A DNA stretch of 64,000 bases from Zygnema cylindricum. Its lineage: Eukaryota > Streptophyta > Zygnematophyceae > Zygnematales > Zygnemataceae. The translations under genes and the position numbers were made by a program. The notes under the pieces were generated by a model. It made no database searches and was not told the origin of the DNA. It saw nothing but the letters and a program-made list of their open reading frames with translations. Where the stretch lies: assembly GCA_037447655.1 (NCBI GenBank), contig JBBHKE010001167.1:250001-314000 (forward strand), read 5' to 3'. Shown here one piece after another: positions 43,405 through 55,006 of this stretch. Within the stretch, counting starts at the first letter, position 1. Each line of letters opens with the position of its first letter.

Positions 43405-44301
43405 TGTTATAATGTATTTCCTAGTTGTTCTTTAAGTCTATATACGTGTCGTAGTCACTGAGACTTAGGCAGCCATGGTTGCCTTTAGGCAGCTGAGGAA
43501 ACAAACTTCAGACATTCCCCTAACAAAAAGATTTGTGACCTAAACCAGATTTGATGCCTAGTCCTATATAGTCTCCACCGGTCAAAGTAGTTGTCCGCCT
43601 TATCTGCCAAATTGTAGAACAATCGTTACAAACATGGGGAGTGAGAATTATTTAAACAATACCACGGCGATTAAATCATTTAACGGAACGAACAGACGAC
43701 ATTGTATACATGAACTGTTGAAATGCACGGACGCAGATTCTACCCTACTAATTCACATGATCGGACGGTCGTCATTCCAACTACCAACCCGAAATGAACT
43801 TTTGGCAGCTATCGGGGGCAATGTCACGAAATGCCACGTGGCGTCATATCTTTGGCCATCGGAAAATACGGGAGGAGGAACCATGGCTCCAAAGGTGACA
43901 AGCCTCAACCTGAAGGCCATGTTGTACAATGGCCGTAGAAGAAGTACATCAGCCACTGTACCTTCTTAGTATATAATCCTCCCATTGGTCGAAGGTTTAG
44001 TAGTAGGTAGCTTAGAGTAAAGGTTTATGGACTTACAGTTTTTTGAGGGCCTCTCTTCAGGTGACCTTTTGTATTTATAGGCTTTCTTTGGCTAACCATA
44101 ACTTATTGCTCATGGGGGCAAATCCAAAAAATCTTTTTGAGTCTAACTCAACGAGTCACGCCTTTACATGGGTGAAGTTGGTCTGGACCCTTGTTTGATC
44201 ATGTGGCTTTTATTTGGTCTAAAAGTCACAAGGGCAAATATTATCCTAGAGGCTTTATATAAGCTGACATTCTATGGGCCGATGGAGGTCACACAATTAT
44301 A
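43405..44301 (+). repeat. 5' LTR of copia C
   Basis: 897 bp. Starts TGTTATAATGTATTTCCTAG, as does 63674. The end corresponds to the position before AGTTATGGGCCCACC, a one-base variant of the half-tRNA primer site (44302-44316). Contains GCCACGTGGCG (43850) and the inverted repeat TTGCTCATGGGGGCAA at 44106-44121, one pair of which is G-T. Confidence 0.85.
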
Positions 44302-45367
44302 AGTTATGGGCCCACCCTCTTCAGTGCTCATTTTAAATGGAACGAGGTTCATATATATAAGAAAACTATGATGAAGGGTGCGCTTTTTGAAAAACGGCTA
44401 GGGGGCATTGTGGGTGGTTCTGTGCGGCGACCATCTACAAATCTGGGAATTCCACAAGCGTTTGGAGGAGCTCGATTCTCAAAGAGATTTGTGGAGGCAG
44501 AGGTGATAGATGAAGTTGGCGAGAGCATCGTGTTGGACAAGGGGAAAGAGAAGAGGAAAGAAAAACTCACATCGATAGCTACCAGATCGGCATTGTTAGT
44601 GGTTATTCCAAAAACCGAGGCAAATGACACTGAAATCTAAAATTTCAGCAACGCAGTGGGAACTCATTTTATTATCGGGCGTCTTACTCAGGCTGTTGCT
44701 ACTCCTCACTTTCATGTGGACAATGTGACTGATCTGTGGGAGGCTCTTGTAGATATTTACAAGAGTGATAGAATTCAACAGCACAAACTGGCTGATCAGA
44801 GGGTGCAAGCATAGTTTACAAAAGAGTGAAGATGCTTCACTTTTGCAATGACTTGTCTTGATTGTTTATGGAGTTGAACAGTGCTCGAAACAGGAAAGCG
44901 AGAAAAAAAAGGAGAATTCTTTGCTAATAAAACTGCCAAATGATTATGAGAACATCGTTAACAGGGTTTTGAATTTGCCGGATCATCTTTCAATCCAGAA
45001 CTCTATTGTTGAGATGATTTTGGTTAGGGAAAGCACAATTGAGATTCAGAGAGGAAGAAAGAGTGGTCAAGCCTTGGGTTCAAGAATTGACTGAACGAAT
45101 AGAGATTCGAAAAAACCTTATAGAAACTTTAGAAGAGGAGGGACAGAAAATCAATCAGATGGATCCGGATCCAGACCTCTAAAGGACTTTGCCATTTTTG
45201 AAAGAAGCTAAGACATTACATGGTGGAGTGCACTAACTTGACGGAGATGAGACTTAAGGAGGGGCAGACCAGTTGATCAGCCGGCGGAAAGAACATGGCA
45301 TTTGTGAAAACAAAAGTAATAGGAGAGGATTGTGATGTGGATGATAGAGAACTCCTTCTCAACCAGG
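44282..45367 (+). pseudogene. Copia C Gag, broken
   Basis: The ATG at 44282 is inside the LTR, as in copia A, but a TAA follows six codons later. Beyond it: VMGPP, MMKGALFEKRLGGIVGGSVRRPS (44370), IVLDKGKEKR, a UBN2-like core (LWEALVDIYKSDRIQQHKLADQ near 44740), LIKLPNDYENIVNRVLNLP and VEMILVRESTIEIQRG (45000), and a knuckle with Cys/His partly lost (45190-45235). It stops within ELLLNQE, where D is inserted. Confidence 0.85.
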
Positions 45368-45372
45368 AGTTG

Positions 45373-46379
45373 TGTACTTGTGTATCCCCCATTGGACTAT
45401 AGAATCTAAGAAGCCTCTCGGCACTATTTAACTAACCCACTTTCAACTAACACCACTGCTAGCCAAGCAACCAAATAAACAATTTGATTGCAATCTTGTG
45501 TAGTATGGACTCTTTTTAGTCCACAGCAAAAACAAACAAACAAAACGCCTAACCACGCGATAAGTTATAAAGTGGCAAAGACTGGCAAGATTTATACAAG
45601 CTCTTTGGGAGAGAGGTGGCTACCTCCTAAATTCTCTAAGTCGTAAACCCCTCTCACAACCCCTATCTACAAAAGTACGCTCCAATCAAAATACTGTACA
45701 ATACAAAAAGGTACTATGGCCGATGTCCTTTCTATACGCCTTGTGTACGACAACGCTATCGAATGGACGCTTATCTTCTTCGGACTCGTCCTCATGCTCC
45801 CCAAGATTCTTGCTTCCCAATGATATATTGCCACGTGGCACTAGGTCACGTCACGCCTAGAAAAACTGCCAAAGCAGCCATTCCGGGATCTTGGTGATGA
45901 TACGTGCCGTCAGATCCAAACCGGCTTTAAATACTAGCAGTTGAAATAAATGTCCGGTACATTTGTTTCGTGCGGGTTCGTGTTCGCACCATACTTTAAC
46001 TAGTCTCCATGTTCTTCATCCGTAATTGTGTTAATTCCGTTAAAGTACCTAAACACTTTTTATATAGAATTCAAACCCTATGTAGTCTAACAAACTCCTA
46101 CGATAGAGCAGTTAAAGCTAACGGCTACGCCTCTCTATGTCGGTCAAAGCTTTTAGTCTTGTCGAAATCACCTTTTTGTTGAAAGTGACTTATGTCACTC
46201 TTCAGTCGTGCCTTTAGAGCTCAGGCAACCATGGCTCCACCACACTGTGTTTCCTTCAATAAGTACAAGTATTGGGGATAGAGAGAGGAGGTGGAGGCAG
46301 CTTGCCTACGCTTTTCTTTTTGACTTTTATTAATCTATTCAGACCTAGAAAATACCCCCTAAATCAGGTGATTTCAACA
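45373..46379 (-). repeat. 3' LTR of copia D
   Basis: 1007 bp; element strand TGTTGAAATCACC to GTACA. Contains ATTGCCACGTGGCAC (45827) and a degenerate antisense tRNA-like segment near 46100-46180. Confidence 0.92.
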
Positions 46380-46393
46380 CTTCCCTTATATTT

Positions 46394-49054
46394 CTAGTCT
46401 AAATTCAACTTTTCTTTTAGTCCACACTTTTCTCTACAATATTTTATCTTAGGAGAGGGCACAGGTTTTGTCATTATATCAGCCACCATTTCTCCATGAG
46501 ACCTATACACAAGATTCACAATTTTGTTTTCAACATTTTCCCTCACAAAACTCAATCTTATGTCCTTATGTTTAGCCTTGAAATGATGCTTTGGATTGGC
46601 TGCAATTGCAATGGTAGCCTGATTATCACAGAAAACTTCATGCACTCCCTCCATCATGTACCCTAGTTCTTACGACAAAGAACTGACCCACATCAACTCT
46701 TTCACAACAGAACAAAAGGCCATGTACTCAACCTCCATAGTGGACAAAACAACCACCTTTTGTTGCTTGCTACTCCAAGAGCAAGCACTTTCCCCCGCAT
46801 ACAACACATACCCAGAAGTGCATCTTCTCATAGGAGCATCTCCATAACTAGCATCACTCGAAGTAGTGATGTAAATGTGCTCCGCTCCCAAATGAAGCCA
46901 TAGATCTCTAGTCCCCACCAGATATCTGATGACTCTCTTTGTTGCCTTGCAATCTCTCTTCCTTTGATCATTAAGACTCCTACTGAGGACTCCAACTGTT
47001 GCCGCTATGTCCAGTCTACTACATTTCATAAAGAAGATTAAGCTTCCTACAACCTGGTTAAAAGGAATAGACTTCATAAATTGTCTCTCTTCTGGAGTCA
47101 TCTGGTCATCTAAGATTGTCACTCCTCCTTCTACACTCCCATCACTTAGTTTCTTCAAGTCCATGGGAGTGGTACAACTTTTTTCTTTTTCCATCTGGAA
47201 TTTCTCATGCGTATTCCCTGTAGCTTCTTTCTGAGTTAAACTAATAATTTTTTTCCCCCTATCTCTTTCCTTATGAATACCCAAAATGTATCTTGCCTCC
47301 TCTAAATCCTTAATGTCAAATGTGCTTCTAAGATCTTTCTTTAATTAATTCATATTTTCTATAGACTTATTTAACACCAGCAAATCATCCACATAAATTG
47401 CAATGAAAATAACACCATTCTCATCTTTAAACATTTAAATAGAATGGTCAGAACTGATCCGGATATATCCCAGATCGGTAGGAAACACATCTAGTTTCTT
47501 ATTCGATTGTGTGGGAGCCTGCTTTAGTCTATATAATGACTTTATGAGTTTGCACACTTTGCTCTCCTCTCCTTCGTCCAAAAACCCCTCTGGTTGCTGC
47601 ATGAAGATTTCTTCCTCTAGCTCACCATTGAAGAATGCGGTCTTTATATCCATCAGGTGTATATCCATGTCTTTAGTTGCTGCTAAATTGATGAGGGTCC
47701 TTAATGATGGGAACCGAACAACTGGGGTAAAAGTTTCCTCATTGTCTATCCCCTCTTTTTGGTTTAACCCTTTTGCCACAAGGCTTTATATCTTTCAATG
47801 GTATTATCTAGGTTTAGTTTCTGTTTAAGCACCCACTTGCACCTAATCGGTTGAAGCAAAACTCCCGCATTTCCAAATATTACTGTAACTGGTTATAAGT
47901 ATATTCTCCCCTATTGTCACTCCTTATTCTCTTAATGGGGGTTCGGTGCAACTTCTCACACAAGGCTTTATATTATTTGAAGTAAGTTGGTGTTTCAGAC
48001 ATTATTTTTAAAAAGTAGACTCTAGAGTATCTAGACCAATTATCAGTTATTGTCAACATATACCTCTTCCCTCTGACCAAAGGTACTTTTGCCGGTCCCC
48101 AAATACATGTGTGGACCACATCTAGTACTGTCTCACTTGTATATGTGGTAGTTTTGGGAAAGGGGATTCAGTAAGCCTTACCTTGGGCACAACCACTACA
48201 ATCATCCATCATTTCATTATCCCCAAAATGAATTCCTTCTACTACGCCAACCTTCTTCATTTCCCTCAGCTTATCAAAATGAACATACCCCAACAGCTTA
48301 CACCAAATCATCAAGTTTGGGACACCAATATAGAAAACACTCTTCTTTTCATTACTTAGGTTAAGCTAAAACATTCCTTGGCTACGCTTATCTACAGTGA
48401 AGACTCATTTTCTAGTGAAGGTATCAAATTCCTTATCATCTAATACAGAGGTAGAGACAAGATTTTTACTCAATTGAGGAATGTAAAGTACATCTAAGAA
48501 GGTGAGTATAGAAATTTTACCCTCCACTAAGACTTTCAAATCTACCGAACCCACTAGATCTGTAGTAACTACCCTCCGATTTCGATACTGAATCTCTACA
48601 GTAGGGATCTTTCTTAGCTTAGTAAAGAGGTGCTTGTCATGACACATATGCATAGATGCACGTGAATCAATGATCCACCCTTCCTGTGGAGCATCCTGAA
48701 TAGCTCTAAGAGCATACTTCTGTTTCCGAAGGATCTCTTTCTCCTCTAAATTCTTGTCAAGAAGGAGCTCCCCATCCTCGTCCTCAGAGGACTCGTCCTC
48801 CTTGGTCTCCCCTTTCACTTATGTGACCACAAGTGCCTTTTTCTTCCCTCCGTAAAAACCCCCTCCACGGTTCTCTTTGAGCCTCGGCTCTGACTGGTTA
48901 GTACACTTCGCCATGAAGTGTCCTAGTTTTTTGCAAAAATAACAAAGACCCCTTGGGGGCCTCGATTCTCCAAACTGATCTCTTTCTCCTTTGAAGTTGC
49001 TGTATGGCTTCCTCCAATCCTTCATCCATAAGTCTGTTTCGGCAGCTAGAGCTT
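46394..49054 (-). pseudogene. Copia D Pol (knuckle, protease, part of integrase, RT, RNase H), broken
   Basis: Element order from 49054 down: knuckle CYFCKKLGHFMAKC (48960-48910); a protease segment in which the motif reads DSRASMHMC (about 48655), Arg replacing the conserved Gly; pre-integrase and the first integrase part (48370-47890); a deletion; RT with DIKTAFFNGELEEEIFM (47640) and YVDDLLV (47390) between stops; RNase H with SDASYGDAPMRR (46850), STMEVEYMAFC (46730), CDNQATIAIAANP (46620) and the end VADIMTKPVPSPK. Closest to copia A. Several stops and shifts. Confidence 0.9.
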
Positions 49055-49059
49055 GGATG

Positions 49060-50108
49060 TGTAGAAACTAATGGTTTTATTAGTATTTTCTAGGTATGAA
49101 AAGAAATATAGAAGTAGAGGCAGTCTATCTCTAACTTCTCTCTCCAACTCTCAAACTTGTCGCAGTCACTGAGAAATTGGAGAGGAAGCTAGAGCCATGG
49201 CTACCTTGGCTATCCTGGGGTTTACGGGAAATTTATATCAGGGTTTATTTATTTAAGTAAAAGATATGTGCCGGCGGCAGGATTTGATCATTTTACCTAC
49301 CGGCCGGCAGACAGGAAATAGCCGGTAGCCTTAGCCGTTTAGTCTAGCGGTATTGTTACGTAGCATATAGTTTGATAGTTATTTAAATAGGTATACGTGC
49401 GAAAAACCATTTAACTGCAATGAATTACGGGATACATAGATCCAGTAATATATAATGTACGACTTACGGTACGGACACAAATCAGTACCGCGCATTTGTT
49501 TCGTAAATGAAACAAATACCGCGCATGTATTTATTACGGCTACGATTAAAGCCGAATTTAATCGGACAGCCGGGATTAGCGCCGAGATCGCGGAGGAAGA
49601 TTTCGGCGGTTTGTGGCCATCGCCACATCGGATGACGCGTGGCAAAATTCCGTTGGATTGTGGAATCTCCGGAGATTATGGCACCGAATCCGGATTTGAC
49701 ATGTGTCGACATTTTGGCCATGTCGTACAATGTCCGTACATAAAGTACACCGGCAGCTGTACTTTTGCGTACGGAACTCAATTCTGATTGGTTCCGTACA
49801 TCAGTAGATAGAGTCTGTGAGAGAGATAGGACTTAGAAAAATTAGAAGATAGGACCCCCTCTCCCAGAGAGCTTCTGTACAAAAGGTCAACTTTGACCCT
49901 CCATAACTTACTGCTCAAGGGAGCAAATTCAGAGATTCTTTTTGCTATCGACTCAGGGGAGTCTTGTCTTCATAGGGTTGAAGTTGGTTAGTGTTTTTGT
50001 CTGCCAGGGTGGCAGTAATTTTTGATTAAACACAAAGGGGTCACGATTATCCTAGAGGCTTCTTCGAAGCTGTCCACTCTGAGGACTTATGGAGGTCTCA
50101 GAGTTTCA
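49060..50108 (+). repeat. Solo LTR (TGTAGAAA subfamily), target GGATG
   Basis: 1049 bp, TGTAGAAACTAATGG to GAGTTTCA, flanked by GGATG at 49055-49059 and 50109-50113; the D gag frame runs through the empty site. All modules are well preserved: five GTAC cores at 49725-49771, GGTCAACTTTGACC at 49885-49898, TGCTCAAGGGAGCA at 49912-49925 and GACTCAGGGGAGTC at 49950-49963. Confidence 0.95.
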
Positions 50109-50113
50109 GGATG

Positions 50114-50213
50114 CTCTTTTCTTCTCTCCGAATCTCAATAGTGTACTCCTACACAACTATCATCCGGACTACTATATTCCACTTCTAAGAACTATCATCC
50201 ATTTCTTGCATTC
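50114..50213 (-). pseudogene. Piece of copia D Gag between two insertions
   Basis: On the minus strand it encodes degenerate versions of YRMQEMDDSS and the following VRESTIEIRR segment of Gag. It links the gag part right of the gypsy element (57546 onward) with the knuckle left of the solo LTR. Confidence 0.75.
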
Positions 50214-50218
50214 GGTAC

Positions 50219-50721
50219 TGTAACAGGGTTACAGAATTGGGTACTTAGTGGCTAGGGCTAGGCTGCTATAGTTGCGATTTCAGAGCAGCGCAGTTGCAAT
50301 TCCAGAGCAGCGTAGCTGCGATTCCAGACCAGCGCAGCATAGCAGTATAGCAACTTAGCGGCGTAGCAACTAGTAGCGCAGCGGCGCAACAGCGCAGGAT
50401 AGCAACGCCGTAGAATGTAGATGGAGCTGTATAGTTCTAGAAGGAAGTTTTGGATTTATCTCGATTGACCGTGAAGGTCCACGTGTACGGTTGTACAGTA
50501 CTAGGTTGACTAGCAGTTAGTTTAAATAGTCAAGTAGACGTGGTGAATGGAGAGCGGAAGTAGACCTACACAGCTAGCGCAATCTTGTACTCTCTTTCAA
50601 GTAATAAAGCGCAACCTTGTATGTGAGTTCTGTGTGCTCCTGGTGTTGCTACGGGAAGATCTTTGGTGTTTTCCGCTGTGCACTGTGACGTGTTGTGGTG
50701 TACTTGTTTGCTTCTTTTACA
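50219..50721 (+). repeat. 5' LTR of the gypsy element, with 22-bp tandem repeats
   Basis: 503 bp, TGTAACAGGG to TTTTACA. Three tandem 22-bp units (50274-50295, 50296-50317, 50318-50339) of the type GCGATTCCAGAGCAGCGCAG are followed by looser CAGCGCAG repeats to 50400. They recur in the 3' LTR. Confidence 0.95.
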
Positions 50722-50722
50722 T

Positions 50723-50734
50723 TAGTATCAAAGC
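50723..50734 (+). other. Probable primer-binding site of the gypsy element
   Basis: TAGTATCAAAGC, close to the LTR end, is the initiator tRNA-Met 3'-end site TGGTATCAGAGC with two changes. Confidence 0.7.
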
Positions 50735-50755
50735 TATTACCCGTGACTCGACAGC

Positions 50756-51700
50756 ATGGATGAACACGGCGTGTCCACTACAGAAATGTTGGCGCAAGTT
50801 CTCAGGGAGTTGGAAAGTGTGAGATTACAGAATGCGCAGCTGAGTAACACCGTCACAGCCTTGGAGTCGCGTCTAGGGGAGCGACCTCATGGAAGCGTAG
50901 AAAGAGACTCCCGGAGACCGAAATTAAGACTTCCCGACGAGTTTGACCCTGCAAGACACAAGAACCTTGACTCATGGCTATTCTTTGTGGCGAACTATCT
51001 CGAGAATTTTCCTAGCCTATCGGATCTTAAGAAGATTCACTACGCAGGTGGTCTTCTTAAAGGGGCAGCGGGGGCTTGGTGGAGAACATTGGTAGAGGAC
51101 GATGAGTTACTGACCGTGTGGGCGCTCTTCGTTCAACTTCTTCGCGACACTTGGCAGCCCGTCAACACAATGAAGGCGGCAAGAGATAGGATCGCAGTTT
51201 TGAAGCAACGAACATCAGTGATGGAGTTTACGCAACGGTTCTTGGAGTGCAAAGTCCAAATACCTACGATGACGGAGGATGAAGTCGTGGATCGCTTCGT
51301 GAAGGGGCTTAAGTCGTCTATTCGTAGAGATGTGCAACAATGGCTTGCTCGGGAAAACACGACTCCTCCTCTCTCAGCAATCATCCAGTTTGCGGAGCGG
51401 ACGGATTCGGTCGACTTTCACCTCCGGAGACCTTATCACTACGGGTCGAGCAGTAGCGGAGGAAACCGACGAGACGAAGGTCCAACTCCCATGGAGCTCG
51501 GCGCAATTAAAGAGAATAAGGAAGCGGTCAACGTCCTGCGGAAAAAGAAGAAAGTTACCAAAACCAAGACCAATGACTTGTCCCCCGAGGAAATCGAGCG
51601 GAGGAGGCAAAATGGCCTGTGCTTCCAGTGTGGTTCTCCTGATCATATGGCTTGAGAGTGTCCGAAACGGAACGGTTCCAAAAAAGGAAAACTCACCGTT
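50756..51700 (+). pseudogene. Gypsy Gag, one in-frame stop
   Basis: Starts MDEHGVSTTEMLAQ at the first ATG after the primer site. An N-terminal coiled coil (residues 8-45), then the retrotransposon Gag domain (about 65-215: DSWLFFVANYLENF, GAAGAWWRTL, FTQRFLECKVQ), a basic region, and the zinc knuckle CFQCGSPDHMA-EC near residues 291-303. A TGA at 51653 falls inside the knuckle, where an Arg is usual (CGA to TGA). The frame continues without shift into the protease. Confidence 0.93.
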
Positions 51701-53022
51701 ATGAGGTTAGCCAAAGAAGGAGGAGACCCTTTGATATTTCGGGGTCAAATAGGAGTGAGTGCAGCTAACTTCATGGTGGACTCCGGAGCGTCGGGAAACT
51801 TCATTAACGAGGCGACGGTGAAAAGGTTGAAACTTCCTCTTGTGGTACTAAATAATCACCAGTCGGTACAATTGGCCGACGGCAGTTCCTTATCCATTAC
51901 CCATCGTACCCCGAGGTTACGCGTCGGCATTGGGAAATTCCGATGGTACGACACGCTTCATGTATTACCTCTTGGGGACCATGAGGTAATCTTGGGGAAG
52001 CCGTGGCTGCAAAAATGGAATCCGACGATTGATTGGAGAAGTGGCGCCATGAGAGTGAAGAAAGGTGAAGAAGAGTTTGAGGTAACAGTGGGAGCGGCTG
52101 GTAAGGGAGCGGAAGAGGGACGCCTGCTTTCGGCCTTACAGCTTAAGAGGGCACTCAAGAAAGGGGAAACGATTTGTATGGCGGTCGTCCAGCCAATGGA
52201 GGAGGCGAAGGAGGAGATCGCGGAAGAATGGAAGAAGAAGGACCCCGACTTCGACTCCAAAGAAAGTGACGACATTGGAAAGACTTCCGAAGAGGCACCG
52301 CAAGTCGTGACAAAACTTCTCGAGGAGTCCACAGATGTATTTCCCCCGAAGCTCCCCGAAGGATTACCTCCGAAGCGCGAAGTAGACCATAGGATAGAGC
52401 TTGTTCCTGGAGCGGTACCCCCGGCTAATTGGATGTACAAGATGAGCTACATCGAATTGGACGAACTCAAAAAGCAACTCGCGGAGTTGGTCGAAGCCAG
52501 AGCAATCGAACCAAGCAAGTCACCGTATGGAGCCCCCGTTCTCTTTGTGAACAAGAAAGATGGAGGTTTTTGTATGTGCGTTGACTACCGAGCGCTAAAC
52601 AAATTAACGATGAAGAATGCGTACCCCCTACCAAGGATAGACGAATTGTTGGATCGGCTTTGAGGTGCCAAATATTTTTCGAAAAGTGACTTGCGGAGCG
52701 GCTACCACCAGATTAGAATTGCCGAGGAAGATGTGGAGAAGATGGCGTTCAGAACTTGATACGGTCATTTCCTGTTTCGGGTAATGCCGTTCGGGTTGAC
52801 TAACGCACCGACGACCTTTATGCATTTAATGAATTCCATCTTTCGGCAATATGTAGACGCGTTTGTGATCGTCTTCTTAGATGACATATTGGTGTATAGC
52901 CGAACGCAGGAGGAGCATATGGAGCACTTACGGACGGTCCTCCAAGTCCTTTGGGAGCATAAGTTATACGCAAAAGAAGTAAATGTGACTTCTTCAAGGA
53001 GAAGATTGATTTTTTAGGCCAT
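51701..53022 (+). pseudogene. Gypsy protease and reverse transcriptase, broken
   Basis: Protease [13 protein letters not shown] (51776-51815) with the DSG active site and the later [10 protein letters not shown] begins near 52400 ([10 protein letters not shown]), with [17 protein letters not shown] and [11 protein letters not shown] (52515-52610), the stop TGA at 52661 before [16 protein letters not shown], a second TGA at 52757, [13 protein letters not shown] and the catalytic FLDDILVYS (52876-52902). A one-base insertion near 52980 shifts the frame into the next segment. The motifs themselves are well preserved. Confidence 0.93.
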
Positions 53023-54213
53023 GTGGTGAGCCGGGACGGGATCGCAGTGGATCCAAACAAGACTAGGGCAGTTAAGGAGTGGCCGCAGCCGGCGAATATT
53101 ACGGAGTTACGAAGCTTTCTCGGACTATGCTCCTATTATCGACGTTTTGTCGAAGGTTTCGCAAAAATCGCTGCACCGCTCACGGAATTGCTCAAGATTG
53201 ATGCGCCCTATGATTGGAAAGCGGCGCAAGGAACAGCCTTTAACACGCTAAAGGAGCGGTTGGTTACCGCCCTTGTGTTAGCTGTTCCCGATCCGGACTT
53301 ACCTTGGACGATAATCACTGACGCTAGCGATATGGCTATTGGAGCGATCCTTATGCATGATCAAGGAAAAGGCCTTCAACCCATCGCCTACGACAGTCGC
53401 AAACTAAAGGCAGCAGAGTTAAATTGGGCTACCGATGAGAAGGAAACAATAGCTATTATCAATGCGCTGGAGGTTTGGAAGTGTTACGTTCGGATCACGG
53501 TTATCACGGATCACCACGCCTTACAATATCTCCAAACCCAGTTGAAGTTGTCCAAGAAACAAGTGCGATGGATGACGTTTCTGCAAACCTTCGGTCCGGA
53601 ACTTGTTATTGAATATAAGCCGGGCAAAACGAACCCGGCGGATGCGCTGTCAAGAAGACCTGACGTCGCTGCGACGGCAGCGGAGCAACGACCGCAAGCA
53701 TCGCAGCAGGGGAACGGAGACTTTGTGAAAGAGAAAAGCGCAGCGTTGACCGAAGCCCAAGATCCGAAGCTCAGCGCAGTCACCAGTACGGTGCAAGTGG
53801 ACGAACAGTGGTTACGTCGGATAAAGGCCGCCTACGACGACGATGATTCACTAAAGGAACTCATCAAACGGAAAGTACTTGTTCGAACCGTCAATGATAT
53901 GTGGCGGTACAGACCGAGTAAGACAACACGGCTTTATGTGCCAACAAATACGGCACTTCGTCACACGATTCTTCAAATGAGTCACGACGAGCCGCTCAGT
54001 GGACATTTTGGGCGGGATAAAACAACCGCACGTGTCGCTAAAGCGTATTACTGGCCAAACATGACTCGAGACATTGCAGAATATGTCCGGACGTGTGACT
54101 CGTGTAATAGAAACAAATCGGATTCAGGGCAACAAGGCTTGTTACACCCCCTCCCAATACCATTTATTTCTTGGGAGGCGATCTTGATGGATTTTATCGT
54201 GGCCCTTCCCTGA
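53023..54213 (+). CDS. Gypsy RT connection, RNase H and integrase N-terminus (396-codon segment)
   Basis: An open piece of the polyprotein, not a separate gene. RT end/connection ([22 protein letters not shown]), RNase H with [26 protein letters not shown] and [10 protein letters not shown] (residues about 95-180), [10 protein letters not shown] linking to integrase, and an HHCC zinc-binding domain ([10 protein letters not shown] ... CDSCNRNK, residues 325-366). The first catalytic Asp of integrase is in [11 protein letters not shown] at the end. A one-base deletion near 54210 ends the frame. Confidence 0.93.
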   Translation: MVSRDGIAVDPNKTRAVKEWPQPANITELRSFLGLCSYYRRFVEGFAKIAAPLTELLKIDAPYDWKAAQGTAFNTLKERLVTALVLAVPDPDLPWTIITDASDMAIGAILMHDQGKGLQPIAYDSRKLKAAELNWATDEKETIAIINALEVWKCYVRITVITDHHALQYLQTQLKLSKKQVRWMTFLQTFGPELVIEYKPGKTNPADALSRRPDVAATAAEQRPQASQQGNGDFVKEKSAALTEAQDPKLSAVTSTVQVDEQWLRRIKAAYDDDDSLKELIKRKVLVRTVNDMWRYRPSKTTRLYVPTNTALRHTILQMSHDEPLSGHFGRDKTTARVAKAYYWPNMTRDIAEYVRTCDSCNRNKSDSGQQGLLHPLPIPFISWEAILMDFIVALP

Positions 54214-55006
54214 CGAAGGAGGGCTACGACTCAATCTTCGTCGTCGTGGATTACCTAACGAAAATGGCATATTTTCTACCCACGTCCACTACAGCTACTG
54301 CACGAGATATCGCGGACTTATTCTTTCGGAAATATTCCGTCATCACGGACTTCCAAAAAAAATCGTCAGCGACCGCGATCGTAAATTCGTGAGCCACTTT
54401 TGGCAAAATATGTTTGCGCTATCTGGCACGCAGCTGGCCATGTCCACAGCCTACCACCCTCAGACTGATGGTCAGACTGAAAGAGTGAATCGAACCTTGG
54501 AGGAAGCATTGCGCGCTTATGTCTCGGTGCACCAAACAGATTGGGTGAACCATTTAACGGCAATTGAGGTAGCATACAACAGTGCAGTGCACTCGTCCAC
54601 CAATGCTACGCCATTCTCACTCAATGGACGACAGCCCACTCTTCCCCAAAACTTATTGGTAGCGGACTGCCAAACACCGGCGGCTCTGGACTTTGCCAAA
54701 ACGCTGCAAGGAAACCTGGAAAAGGTGGCCAAGACGCTCTAAATGGCAAAGGATCGTCAAAAGTCGCAGGCTGACGCTCATCGGAGGGACACCGTTTATA
54801 GCCTGGGGGACAAGGTTCGCCTTAACATGGTAAATCTTTCCTTGCCTGGTGCCCTCTCTAAGAAGTTGGCACCAAAGTTTACGCGCCCATTCACAATTCT
54901 TTCCCGTGTGGGCGACGTAGCTTACAAGTTGGATATCCCGACGGACTAGCATATCCACAATGTTTTCCATGTTTCACTTCTTAAACCATTCCGTGATCCT
55001 GATTCA
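54214..55006 (+). pseudogene. Gypsy integrase core and C-terminal region, broken
   Basis: [18 protein letters not shown] (54217-54275), then after a shift near 54360 VSDRDRKFVSHFWQ with the second catalytic Asp, and HPQTDGQTERVNRTLEE (54455-54510) with the catalytic Glu. The GPY/F-like C-terminal region KLAPKFTRPFTILSRVGDVAYKL follows (54860-54945). Stops TAA at 54740 and TAG at 54947. Confidence 0.92.

Noticed and set aside
50547-50822. 91-codon frame crossing the gypsy 5' LTR into gag
   Set aside because: Its repeat in the 3' LTR (57366 onward) shows that it is LTR sequence; the real Gag starts at 50756 in another frame.
51958-52440. 160-codon antisense frame in the gypsy pol
   Set aside because: Shadow of the pol frame, with Ser-rich composition typical of antisense reading and no motif.
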